A DNA stretch of 64,000 nucleotides from Malus domestica (taxonomy: Eukaryota > Streptophyta > Magnoliopsida > Rosales > Rosaceae): contig NC_091671.1 of assembly GCF_042453785.1 (NCBI RefSeq), positions 35,045,001-35,109,000 of the forward strand, read 5' to 3'. Positions 45,782-56,732 of the stretch are shown one piece after another. The position numbers and the translations under genes were made by a program. Positions within the stretch are counted from its first letter, which is position 1. Every line of letters begins with the position of its first letter. Under the pieces are notes generated by a model, which worked only from the letters and a program-made list of their open reading frames with translations, was not told the origin of the DNA and ran no database searches.

Positions 45782-46658
45782 TAGGGATGGGCAAATACCC
45801 ATTGGTTATGGGTAACCGTGGTTACCCGTTCATTTAAATTTCATAGTTACGGTTATGGATAACCGTTTAAATAAATAAACGGTTATGGATATAACCGTTT
45901 ACCCGCGAAATTTAAATTGGTGGTTATGGGTATTAACCGCGGTTATAAACGGGTAACCGTTTACCCATTTATTTTATATATGTAAAATTAACATAAACCA
46001 TGTTCCCTATTGGACAGAACTTAGATCAATGCTATTGACTATAGTGCATGATTTATGTAGCTAATATAATATAGTTTTCCTTAACCACTTTAAATTTCAT
46101 GATCCATTATATATATTATGTTAATACTTTACATTCCGAATTAAATAACCCAAGAATATTGTCTTTTAACAATTTTTATAACCGAAGAATACTTAGCAAA
46201 TTTTATATTACCTTTACAAACAATTAAAAATATCGTCCGTAAACTATTATTTCAATTATTGGAATGATATAACGACTTAAAAAATTAAAATGCGGAAATA
46301 TATGATGAATGTACCTATAACGGTGTTTAATTATTAGAAAAATAAAATTATGACAAAATTTTCTTTTTAATTTTTAAGTTGTTAAAAAAACATGTAGACG
46401 GGTGAAAAAGGAGTAAATGGTAAAAAAGAAAGGATAAACGAGTTAAAAAAATGATAAATGGGTAAACGAGTATTAAACGGTTACGGTTAAATGGGTACAC
46501 GACTATGGGTATGGTTAACCGTTTATAAACGATTATGGGTATAAGTATAACCGTTTAGGTAATTACCCTATGGGTAAACGGTTATGCGGGTATGAGAATA
46601 AACGATTATGAATAAATAACCGCGGTTACTCACCTGCCATAACTGTTGCCCATCTCTA
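45782..46658. mobile_element. hAT-type MITE, copy 2 (877 bp)
   Basis: Same family as 29746-30632 along the full length. Target duplications GTCACATC (45774-45781) and ATCACATC (46659-46666) differ at one base. The right TIR is slightly decayed (TTGCCCATCTCTA). Confidence 0.9.
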
Positions 46659-46888
46659 ATCACATCGCGTTCAAAATTGTCATTCATGTTGCATCAGAGC
46701 CTAAATGGCTAGTATATGTGAATTTAGTCAAATTGTCTAAAATAATGTGTTTTTTATTGTAGTCAAGTTCAAATCTCCGGTGGGAGAATATTGATGGTCA
46801 GAAAAGATATTGTACTACTAAACTTCTAAAGATATTGAATTTACTTGGCGCTAAAGAAAAACACAAAATAAAGATGAAGCTCCGGTTA

Positions 46889-47490
46889 GACCAACTCCAG
46901 CCGGGGGAGTAGCTCGATGGACCGGTCATTTTTCCAACCCAATAGCCAGAGCTACAAGCTCCAGCCCATACGGGCGTGTGGACTGAGGGGGGCCCGAGTG
47001 AGAGGCCCGGCTTAAATTGGTGGCCCGAAGCCTGAGGCCATGTGATGCATCCTGACGTCAACTACATTATAAAATTTAAAAAAAAATTAAAAAAAATTAA
47101 AAAAATTTAAAAAAAATGCAAACAATTAATAAAAAAATCCGGAAAAAAAATTTAAAAATAAAAAAGTAATTTTTTTCTATAAATATCTTATCATTATCTT
47201 CCACCTTATACCATAATTTTATATTTTCTTAAATAATTTGAGTTGTAATTTCTTATTTAATGAAACGTGGTACAACGAGACCGATTAAAAATTATATCCG
47301 AAATTTGAAATAAAATTTTTATTATTTTACAAAATAAAAAATACTAATATTTTATTGCATATTACCATGACTATTTAGTTCATGAGTAAAGATACAAAAT
47401 ATAATTACTGTTTATTAAAGGCATGTACTGTTTACGGTACGCTATTCAATAGTTAGTTGCCCTAGGAACTTTACAACGCTGGAGTTGGTC
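46889..47490. mobile_element. PIF/Harbinger MITE (602 bp)
   Basis: TTA duplicated at 46886-46888 and 47491-47493. Perfect 13-bp inverted ends GACCAACTCCAGC / GCTGGAGTTGGTC. TTA target sites and GRCC ends are Harbinger features. Its right end lies 30 bp before the methyltransferase ATG. Confidence 0.9.
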
Positions 47491-47520
47491 TTAGGAGCAG
47501 GGAGTGAGGAAAAAGGAGGC

Positions 47521-48216
47521 ATGAAGTTCACCGACTCACCAGTGATAGAGCTGCCGGTCCGCGACGCCCTCCTTTCCCTCCAACAGGACAACGGCTCCTT
47601 CCACGTCGGCACCTCCGTCTGGCCCTGCTCCTTAGTCCTCGTCAAATTCGCCGAGCGCTGGGCCCTACCCAACCCCAACATTTCCCACAACTCCTACTCC
47701 GCCGTCCTCGACTTCCACGGCAAACGAGCCGTCTAGCCCGGGGCCGGATGCGGGGCCGCCGGCATGGGCCTGTACCTCCTTGGCCTGACCGACCTCGTCC
47801 GCGGTCATGCCCGCACTGAAGCACAACCTCAAGCGCAACAAGCTGTCCTGGGGAAAACGATCAAGCACGCCATCGTGCACTGGAACAAGCCGGCCGATCA
47901 GGCCAAGCCCCTGAGTCCTCCGTACGACGTCGTGATGGCGACCGACGTTGTGTACATCGAAGAGACTGTGGGCCCGCTTGTGTCCACCATGGAGGCGCTG
48001 GTTAAGGACGATGGAGTTGTTTTACTTGGGTACCAAGTGAGGTCCCTGGAAGCACACCAACTGTTCTGGGAAATGAGTGAGAGAGTTTTTTTGATCGAGA
48101 AAGATCCGCATGAGGATTTGCACCCCAATTATGCGTACGAAGAGGCCGATGTGTTCGTCTTGCGCAAGAAGCAAGAAGGAGGACTCTCTCATCAGATTAC
48201 TCCTCCTGAATCCTGA
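47521..48216 (+). pseudogene. METTL21-like protein lysine methyltransferase pseudogene
   Basis: From ATG at 47521: MKFTDSPVIELPVRDALLSLQQDN...GTSVWPCSLVLVKFAERW, the N-terminus of plant METTL21-like (Methyltransf_16) proteins, which methylate lysines using S-adenosylmethionine. At 47734 a TAG replaces the Glu codon that opens the SAM-binding motif (AV*PGAGCGAAGMGLYLLGL). A deletion of about 17 bases after LTDLV removes the next conserved block and shifts frame, visible because VMPALKHNLKRNKLSWGK reads only in another frame. The original frame returns at KTIKHAIVHW. The rest (PPYDVVMATDVVYIEETVGPL...) is well kept to the stop at 48216. No intron is seen. The GC-rich body contrasts with its surroundings. 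A truncated product starting at 47764 would lack motif I. Confidence 0.85.
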
Positions 48217-48515
48217 TGCAGGTTTTTGGATTTCGGATTTCGGAATTTCTGTTTTTGTGTTTTTGTTGTTTGTTGAAAATTTGTCAAGTTTGTGTTGGTG
48301 TCTTTTTGATACCCTACCACTCCATGCTGTTGTTTATGTAGCCATTGATCTCAATACTCGCTACTTGTAAATTTGCTTACTAAGGGATTAGGAGTTTCGT
48401 ATAGTTCTCTAATCAAATTTTCGCTAATAATTCACACTCGTATATTATCAGAGAATTCTTAGCGTTGCAGTTGAAACGATCGAAAAATCATAACAATAAC
48501 AATAACCGAGGCTTG

Positions 48516-49555
48516 CTATTTGATTGGTGGCGAACATGAGAAGACGTCGGAAAAGTTATTTGTTATCCAAGTGAAGAGGGACGAGAATTTGTTGCAGAAG
48601 ATCCGGTGCACTCTGGAGGAATTGGTACTATCACACGACTCGATTTGACCTCCTTCAGAAGCGTTGGTACTAGGCGACCTCGAGAGTGATATTCCATGAG
48701 GTGATGTTGTGCGAAGCAGTAGCACCACCTGTTGAAGCAGAAAAGATGACAACGACCCAATCCGGCAAGTATTTATTTAGATCAACCAAGTAACTGAGAG
48801 AACTAATCACTTGCTCTTGGGTGTCATTAGCATAAGCGGTGAAGGCAATATTAGGATTTTTCAAGCTCGAATTATAACGAATCCAAGCACGATTAACTTT
48901 TCCTTCAAGAATACCACTATTCCGAGGCCTGGGAATATTAGAGTTGACGGAGTTGATGTCAATCCCCACATGACCGCCGTCTGGATCCTCCACCATTTGC
49001 CTTGAATTCCGATAGATATCAAACTCCAACCCCACAAACGGGTACTCATTGCTCGGCTCAGTAACATTTTTCATGGAGCTGTTGACAGGGAGGCCCATAG
49101 TGTTACCTACTCCAAGTGCTCGGTTGAGTAAGGACCCGTTTGGTGGCTAAGAAGAAGGCCAGCCCCTCGGCATAGGAGGGGGTGGTACTGTTTTTTGTGT
49201 TGATCATGAACGTGAAACTTGAGCTGAAATCAGCAAGTATTCCTGTATCGTTGTCCGGGAGGAGGAAGGGTTTGCCGTACCTGACACGGCCAACGCTTCC
49301 ATAAGCCACAAGTGTTTCCCCTCCCCTTCTGCCTTTGGTGAGGTGAATGAGTTGGTTGCTCATAACAGCATCTCCCTCGGTAACTAATTTTTTCAACACA
49401 TCCGTACTGTTGGTGTGATCACCTTGTCAAAAGTGGGAAATTCCAAATAAAGGAGCTGCACAAAGGATTAACAGAAGCAGGAGAATAAAAAAGAAGTGAT
49501 GATCAAGCTTTGGTGAGAGGACTGCCATGATAGCCGAGTTATTGGCAGCCATTTT
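48516..49555 (-). pseudogene. LecRK pseudogene, lectin half only
   Basis: Starts at about 49555 with a signal-peptide-like MAANNSAIMAVLSPKLDHHFFFILLLLLIL, then an in-frame stop. Frame 49103-49399 has EGDAVMSNQLIHLTKG...FLLPDNDTGILADFSSSFTFMI. After a one-base slip near 49130, frame 48670-49098 has MGLPVNSSMKNVTEPSNEYPFVGLEFD...HVGIDINSV...YLPDWVVVIFSASTG. The lectin domain is nearly complete, but TM and kinase are absent. A frame to 48516 continues with unrelated residues. Very close to the ORF at 51424-53820, so a tandem duplicate. Confidence 0.88.
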
Positions 49556-49985
49556 TGCTTTTGGTGGGAAAGAAAAACACTGGTGCTAACAGAGACGACA
49601 GAGACATTCTTGTCACCAATTCACCGTGTGACAACCAAGGGACCTCTAAAATGGAGAAGCAGATAATTGCAGGGTGAAATTTCCAGTTGAAAATGTATAA
49701 ACAAAGTTTGATTGGGGGGAGGACTTGGAGACCTGTTGACTGAATCTAGTGAAATTGTTCCCAAACCAGCACTTGGGGCCATCAACCTTGTCACCGCTGG
49801 TTGACTTGCACACTTAGAATCTGGCACTCTTCTTTATTTCCAGAAGGGATATCGAATGCACGACCTCAAGTGAAGAAATAAATACTCGGTTGAATTATAT
49901 TTTAACCAACCATGCATCAATCAATGTAATTTTGTAAGGTTCGAAACTTCAGAATTTTCCTGAACTACAAAAAGGATCTAATGGC

Positions 49986-50655
49986 TCACGACACCTTCCG
50001 GGACCAAGGAATTGGTGTTCTCCATATCACCATGGCCTGAGGACCCAGTTTTTTCTTCAGGTCTGGTGGTAGAACTAGACGACACCGAGAGTGATTTTCA
50101 GGAGGAGAGGTAGTCATTGGTGTCCTTGATGGGAGAATAAGCAACAGAAGTTCGGATTCGTAGTTTAGCACTTGAAACACTTGTATTGAAGGTCTGGATT
50201 TGTAATCTCGACAATCAACAAGCACTCCATTTGTTTGTCATCAAAACTTCCACACAACTTCGGGTTAGTTGCTTTTATTGAGCTTCCTTTCCTGTGAATT
50301 AAGCTTTCTGTCTTTGATACATCCCTCTTATCATCAAGTGGTTGGTGTGACTTGCTCGGCAAGGGATGAGTTTACCCTTGATCCTCTTGAATTACAAGTT
50401 TTTGCCTTTGAAAAGCGCTTTTTCGTTGCCAAAACTCTGCAAAAATTCCCCCAGCCTGATTCTATTCATATACGTGCCACCTAATTTTGCCGTTGGTGAT
50501 TTTCTGAAGGAGTTGGGCCAGTGCAAAGGCCCAAAGTTTATTTTCAATTCAAACAGGAGCTGCAGGAGGGATTAACAGCAGCAGGAGAATAACAAAGGAG
50601 TGATGATCAAGCTTTGGTGAGAGGTGTGCGATGGCAGCCATTTTTGCTTTTGGTG
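49986..50655 (-). pseudogene. LecRK pseudogene with most of the body deleted
   Basis: The 5' end (about 50631-50560) reads MAAIAHLSPKLDHHSFVILLLLLIPPAAP then stops. It is followed by scraps of kinase (ALFKGKNL near 50410) and the kinase C-terminus (PKLCGSFDDKQMECLLIV, 50165-50362; SRPSIQVFQVLNYESELLLLILPSRTPMTTSPP, 49986-50225) in broken frames. Lectin, TM and kinase core are gone. Upstream sequence 50700-50960 parallels 49610-50000, so whole units were duplicated. Confidence 0.8.
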
Positions 50656-50984
50656 GGAAAGAAAAACACTGGTGTTCACAGAGACGAGAGATACTCCCTT
50701 GTCACTAATTCACCGTGTGACAAACGAGCGGCCTCTAAAATAGGGAAGCAAATGATTGCAAAGTTGATATTTCCAGTTGAAAATATATATACACAAAGTT
50801 TGATTAACGTATTTATATTAACCATCAGTCAATGTACTTTTATATTAACCATCAGTCAATGTACTTTTATAAGGTCCAAACTCTAAAATTTTCCTGAATT
50901 ACAAAATGGTTCTCTTCATTTCAATGGTGAGTTTCTTGACAACTTATTTGAGAAAGTTATAGGCCAAACCTTTAAATTTCATCT

Positions 50985-51161
50985 CTACCCTGAATCCGAA
51001 GGGTCTAAGCTCTCACAGACACCTTCCGGGACCAACGAACTGGCGTTATCCATATCGTCATGGCCTGAGGACCCATTTTTTTCTTGAAAACTGGTGGTGG
51101 TAGAACTAGACAACGCTAAGAGTGATATGTCAAGAGAGGTAGTAGTTGGCGTCCTTGATGA
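50985..51161 (-). pseudogene. extra LecRK C-terminal tail unit
   Basis: Reads RTPTTTSLDISLLALSSSTTTSFQEKNGSSGHDDMDNASSLVPEGVCESLDPSDSG then stop. This is a third version of a tail unit present twice at the end of the neighbouring ORF (RTPMSTSPPDISL..., RTPMTTSPDIPL...). It lies 3' of that ORF's stop and is separated from it by the small solo LTR at 51162-51391. Confidence 0.75.
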
Positions 51162-51391
51162 TGTTAATCTTGTAGATGAAGTTCTATAACATTCTTGATA
51201 GTAAATGATTTGAGAGCTATGACAGAGAAAGAAGAGAGAGAAGTAAAATTGTATCAAATGTATTTCTTGATATGTAAGCAACACTGTTAATGAGTATTTA
51301 TACAACAAACACATCAGACTAAAAACTAACAACTACTCTTAATCCTTTGACACTTGTCATCATCTGACCTATTGACTTAATATCTCTAACA
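51162..51391. mobile_element. small solo LTR (230 bp)
   Basis: GATGA duplicated at 51157-51161 and 51392-51396. Ends TGTTAATC and CTCTAACA form a TGTTA...TAACA pair. The size is typical of a copia or TRIM LTR. It separates the LecRK stop from the extra tail unit. Confidence 0.85.
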
Positions 51392-51423
51392 GATGAGAGT
51401 ACTAGACGCCGCTGGGTCTAAGA

Positions 51424-53820
51424 TCACAACGACATCCCGAGGACTTTCTTGAACAAATGCTTGAGGACCCCTTTTTTTCTCTCAATACGGGGGGTAGAAA
51501 TAGACGACGCTGAGAGTGGTATGTCCGGAGAGGTAGTCATTGGCGTCCTTGATCGGTGTGTAGCAATATTCGACTCTGGGTGTAAGACCACAGTGACAGG
51601 TTCTGAAGGGTCCAAGCTCTCAACGACACGTTCAGGATCCAAGGAATTGGTGTTATCCATATCTCCATGGCCTGAGGACCCACTGTTTTCTTGAAAACTG
51701 GTGATAGAACTAGACGACGATGAGAGTGATATGTCAGGAGGAGAGGTGGACATTGGCGTCCTTAATGGGAGAATGAGCAACGGAACTTCGACTTCACAGT
51801 TAAGCACTTGGATCACTTGTCGCATTGAAGGTCTGGAACTGTAATCTGGATGAGCACACCACAGCCCGACTTTCAACAAGCACTCAATTTGTTTTCCATC
51901 AAATCCACACAACTTCGGGTCAGCTGCTTCGATGATCTTCCCTTGTCCATAAAGCTCCGAAACCCACTCAATTATATTGACTCGACCACTTGCCAACCTT
52001 GGTTCGATGGCCTTTCTCCCACAGGAAATCTCCAAAGCAACAACTCCGAAGCTGTAGACGTCAAATTCCTTGGCAACTCTCTGTGTGGCAGCATACTCTG
52101 GAGCTAATGGCATACTGTCCGAGTGTTTTTCATATAGATGCCAAGCTAATCTAAAATCCCCAAGTTTAGCATTGAAATTCGAATCCAACATAACGTTGCT
52201 GGATGCTATCCCCCGATGGAGCAAACATTGCCCACAATCTTCGTGTAAATAGAGCAACCCGGAAGCCAAGCCATGAGCAATTTTGTATCTAACCTCCCAA
52301 ACTAACGAGATCTGTTCTTTGAATAAATGATTGTCTAAGCTTCCGTTAGGCATGAACTCATAGACAAGTAGGAGTTCTCCTTTTTTGTGGCACCAACCAA
52401 CGAGTTGCACCAGATTCCGATGATGAAGTTCACGGATAATCCTTACTTCTGATGCATACTCTTTGGGCACTAGTTCGGACTCTTTGGGCACCAGTTCGGA
52501 TCTTCTTGTTATCTTCTTCACAGCAACATATGTCTTCAACTCTTCTATGTAGCCTTTGTAAAAGGCACCATGTCTTCCAACTCCAAGCAATTCTCCATCA
52601 GAAAAGTTCCTCGTCGCCCTAGCCAACTCTTTATAACTAAATATCTTATCGGAGAACTGTTCACCCAATTCATTAGGAATCGTAAGGTCTATATCAGCCC
52701 TTCCTCCTGTTGCTCTTTTCTTGCACGAGTTATACAAACCCAAAGCTAAAATACAAGCCAAGATAAACCCACCAATAGTACTACTGATCACGACTCCCAT
52801 TCGTTTCTTCCGTCTTCTTGACTTGACATTAGATCTAGGGCTTGGCTCAGGAACTAGAGATTCATCTTTTATCGTTTGGGCTGAAGGCACTAGAGATTGA
52901 CCTTTCTTTTCTTGGTTGGAAAGAGCAAGGGATCCATCACCTACCAGCGAAGTAGAAGTGAAATTCCATGACATGATGTCAATCAGAGCAGGAGCAGCAC
53001 CCGTTGAAGCAGAAAACCCGACGACGACCCAATCCGGCAAGTATTCATTCAGATCAACCAAATAACTGAGAGAAGTAATCACTTGCCTTCGGGTATCATT
53101 CGCATAAGTGGTGAGGGAAACACTAATATTTTTTGAGCTCGAATTATAACTAATCCAAACACGATTAAGTTTTCCTTTCACAATACCACTATTCCAAGGC
53201 TTGGTAATACTAGACTTGACAGAGTTGATGTCAATCCCCACGTGACCACTGCCTGGATCCTCCATCGTTGGCCTTGAATTCCGGGAGGTATCAAACTCCA
53301 CCGCCACAAACGGGTACTCATTGCTTGGCTCTGTAGCATTTTCCACTGAGCTGTTGGCAGGGACGCTCATACTGCCACCGACTCCAAGTGCTCGGTTGAC
53401 TAAGGATCCGTTTGGCGCTAAGAAGAAAGCAAGCCCCTGGTCATAAAAGAGGGCGGTGAAGTTTCTGGCATAAAATCTGAATGTGAAACTTGTGTTGAAA
53501 TCGGCAAGTTTTCCAGTAGCTTTGTCCCGGAGGAGGAAGGGTTCGCCGTAGGTAGCTCGGCCGACACTTCCATTAGTTTTTTCCCCATCCAAGTCTTTGG
53601 TGAGGCGAATGAATTGGTTGGCGATAACAGCGTCTGCCTCAGTAATTAATAATCCAGTACCGTTGGTAAGATCACTTTGTTGGAAAGTGGGGAAATCGAA
53701 AGATAAAGGAGCTGCCCAAGGGATTATCAGAAGCAGGAGAATAACAAGGAAGTGATGGACAAAATTCGTCGAGTCGAGTGCGATGACGGCAGCCATTTTT
53801 GGTTTGGGGGAAGAGACCAT
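51424..53820 (-). CDS. L-type lectin receptor-like pseudokinase
   Basis: 798-residue single-exon frame. Signal peptide at about 18-38 (a start at Met9 is equally possible), lectin about 40-286, TM about 342-364 after RSRRRKKR, kinase-like domain about 405-680. The fold core is kept: G-loop GVGRHGAFYKG, VAVKK Lys435, Glu458, APE at 573-575. The catalytic set is not: HRD is HRG (535-537), the HRDxK lysine is Ala539, and DFG is DFR (555-557). The T-loop is also shortened (KHSDSMPLAPE). SELVPKE is duplicated at 441-454. The tail has two copies of a Ser-rich unit. I infer a membrane receptor unable to transfer phosphate, perhaps a decoy or scaffold. The open frame suggests it is kept, or recently lost activity. 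A paralogue at 55.4-56.5 kb shares the changes. Confidence 0.88.
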   Translation of the reverse strand: MVSSPKPKMAAVIALDSTNFVHHFLVILLLLIIPWAAPLSFDFPTFQQSDLTNGTGLLITEADAVIANQFIRLTKDLDGEKTNGSVGRATYGEPFLLRDKATGKLADFNTSFTFRFYARNFTALFYDQGLAFFLAPNGSLVNRALGVGGSMSVPANSSVENATEPSNEYPFVAVEFDTSRNSRPTMEDPGSGHVGIDINSVKSSITKPWNSGIVKGKLNRVWISYNSSSKNISVSLTTYANDTRRQVITSLSYLVDLNEYLPDWVVVGFSASTGAAPALIDIMSWNFTSTSLVGDGSLALSNQEKKGQSLVPSAQTIKDESLVPEPSPRSNVKSRRRKKRMGVVISSTIGGFILACILALGLYNSCKKRATGGRADIDLTIPNELGEQFSDKIFSYKELARATRNFSDGELLGVGRHGAFYKGYIEELKTYVAVKKITRRSELVPKESELVPKEYASEVRIIRELHHRNLVQLVGWCHKKGELLLVYEFMPNGSLDNHLFKEQISLVWEVRYKIAHGLASGLLYLHEDCGQCLLHRGIASSNVMLDSNFNAKLGDFRLAWHLYEKHSDSMPLAPEYAATQRVAKEFDVYSFGVVALEISCGRKAIEPRLASGRVNIIEWVSELYGQGKIIEAADPKLCGFDGKQIECLLKVGLWCAHPDYSSRPSMRQVIQVLNCEVEVPLLILPLRTPMSTSPPDISLSSSSSSITSFQENSGSSGHGDMDNTNSLDPERVVESLDPSEPVTVVLHPESNIATHRSRTPMTTSPDIPLSASSISTPRIERKKGVLKHLFKKVLGMSL

Positions 53821-54720
53821 GTCGCTTTAGAAAAGAGCAGACCGCGGAGCCATTTATAATAGAAAAAAAATGTAACGAAAGTGTTCCGAAACAGGGGGAG
53901 ACCAGAACTTTCTGCCTTCGACTTCGTATTTCTTGGAAACTACTTAAGTGCTATGGAATTTTTTTCTTCCCTGTGACGAAATAAAAAACTTCGGACAAGG
54001 TTGTTTGCCCCCTCCCACTACTTTCAGTGTCATTTTTTTCTTATTATCTCTATAAAAAAGTAATATAAAATATTAACGTGGCTTAACCGTGACCACACAA
54101 AAGCGATATTGTCTCTAATTGGAGACCTGGTTGCCTGACTTTAGTGAAAGTGTTCCGAAACCAGCACTTGTGGCCATCAAGTTTGTCACTTCTAATTGGG
54201 GATTGCAACGCGTACAATCTCGTACTTTTCTTTACTTCTTGGAAACTGCTGTAGTTTCTTTTCAGCGCATTTTTCCTTGAATTCTCCTGTGTTTTTAGGG
54301 TAATACTAAGAGTTAACTTTTTAAACTAAATTCTGTAAACCATAACGTTATTTTTTATGATTGAATTATTACTTAAGTGTTGATTAACGTGTTTATTTCT
54401 TATTGATGACATATCATATGATTTACAAATTTGGTTTAAAAAATTTGTCTACCTAGCATTACTTATCTCTTTTTGTATTTTATGTCTTCCTATGTGAATG
54501 ATATTTGGAAAGGAATATCAAATGTACGGCCTTAGATGCAGAAATAAATACTCTTAGTAAATTGAACTGTAACCATCAGTCAATGTACTTTTACAAGGTC
54601 CAAAACTTTTAAATTTTCCTGAATTACAAAATGGTTCTCTTCATTTCAATGATGAGTTTCATGGCAACTTACATTAGAGAAAGTTCATCTCTAAACTAAA
54701 TCTGAAGGGTCTAAGTAGGA
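53821..54720. other. upstream region of the LecRK pseudokinase and old LecRK 3' flank
   Basis: No gene. 54540-54720 repeats the 3' flanks at 49850-50000 and 50810-51005 (ACCATCAGTCAATGTACTTTTA, ATTTTCCTGAATTACAAAATGG), marking the 3' end of the next LecRK unit. Confidence 0.6.
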
Positions 54721-55440
54721 GTGAGCACGGGCTGAGCCAGGTTCAAATTTGAAGGGACAGGATCGGACTTGTTTTAAAATACAATAGGGTGGGCCAAGTT
54801 GATTTGGAACCAGATCCAACCCAATTCATTTAAAACAGACCGATTCGGGACGGATCCACGGCTCCAAACGCCTTCTGTTTCTTCTGCAACAACTGAAATC
54901 CATTAAAAATCAACCTTTTCTCTTCCTTCCAATTCCGAAGGACCACCTCTTCTGCAACAACAAAAATTCATCAAAATCCACCTTTTCTCTTCCCAATTCC
55001 GAATGACCGCCGCAACCTCCAACAAAAAAAAAACCCAGAAAACCCAAAATCCCAATCCATCTCATAAACCCAAGATCGGCAAATCTGTGTCGGCTAGGCT
55101 TAATCTTCAAACCAGTAGCTTCTGGAAGTTTGGTGATGGTCCGGGTTCGGTGATGATGAAGGATGAACGGCAGATAGAGCTGGGTGTGAGAGAGAGGAGA
55201 GGACGAGTCAGGGAGAGTGAGAGTGGCCTGCTCCATACGAAACTCAAGACGCGTGACGCCGACAAACTCGTCGTCGGCCATGGGAGTCCATTTCAGTCTT
55301 GGATCGTGGCGATGAGGTCGTCGATCGAGTCAAGAACATCGGGGAATCGGCTGCGTCAGACCAGATTGGGTGGTCAGCAGTCGAGGTTTAACAGTCCACC
55401 GACTTCAGCGAGAGCTCGAGGGAGGCTTAGTGGCGATGGT
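54721..55440. other. inserted sequence in a LecRK tail, partly hAT-like
   Basis: Separates the LecRK 3' flank (ending GGGTCTAAG) from the LecRK tail that resumes at about 55443. It starts TAGGAGTGAGCACGGGC, close to ends of some hAT MITEs, but no matching right end is visible. Minus frame 54910-55281 (MADDEFVGVTRLEF...) is open for 123 codons and has no domain I recognise. Confidence 0.4.
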
Positions 55441-56732
55441 TGTAGAACTAGACGACGCTGAGAGTGATATGTCAGGAGGAGAGGTAGACATTGGCGCCCT
55501 TAATGGAAGAATGAGCAACGGAACTTTGACTTCGCAGTTAAGCACTTGGATCACTTGTCGTATTGAAGGTCTGGAATTGTAATCTGGATGAGCAGACCGA
55601 CAATCAACAAGCACTCCATTTGTTTTTCATCAAAACTTCCACACAACCTCAGGTCAGCTGCTTCCATGATCTTCCCTTCTCCATAAAGCTGCCAAACCCA
55701 CTCAACTATATATTGACTCGACCACCTGCAAACCTTGGTTCGATGGCCTTTCTTCCACAGGAAATCTCCAAAGCAACAACTCCGAAGCTGTAGATGTCAC
55801 ATTTCTTGGTAACTCTCTGTGTGGCAGCATACTCTGGAGCTAATGGCATAGTGTCCGAGTGTTTTTCATATAGATGCCAAGCTAATCTAAAATCCCCAAG
55901 TTTAGCATTGAAATTCGAATCCAACATAACGTTGCTGGATGCTATTCCCTGATGGAGCAAACAATGTCGACAATCTTTGTGTAAATAAAGCAACCCGGAA
56001 GCCAAGCCTTGAGCAATTTTGTATCTTACCTCCCAAACTAACGAGATCTGTTCTTTGAATAAATATTAGTCTAAGCTTCCGTTAGGCATGAACTCATAGA
56101 CAAGTAGGAGTTCTCCTTTTTCGTGGCACCAACCAATGAGTTGCACCAGATTCCGATGTTGAAGTTCACTGATAATCCTTACTTCTGATGCATACTCTTT
56201 GGGCACCAGTTCGGATCTTCTTGACATCTTCTTCACAGCAACATATATGTTCAACTCTTTTATGTAGCCTTTGTAAAAGGCACCATATCTTCCCACTCCA
56301 ATCTTTTCTCCATCAAAAAAGTTCCTTGTCGCCCAAGCCAACTCTTTATCACTAAATTTCTTCAGGGAGATCTCCTTTTCACTCAAATGATTCGAAATCG
56401 TAAGATTTTTATCAGCCCTTCCTCCTGTTGCCCTTTTCTTGCACGAGTTATACAAACCTAAAGCACTACTATCACGACACCCATTCGTTTCTTTCGTCTT
56501 CTTGACTTGACATTAGATCTAGGGATTGGCTCAGGAACTAGAGATTCTTCTTTTATAGTTTGGGCCCAAATGATTAGTTCTAGACCTTTATTTTCTTGGC
56601 TAGAAAGAGCAGGGGATCCATCACCTACCAGTGAAGTAGAAGTAAAATTCCAGGAGGTGAGCAGAGGAGGAGCTTTACCTGTTGAAGCAGAAAACCCGAC
56701 AACGACCCAACCGGCAAGTATTTACTCAGATC

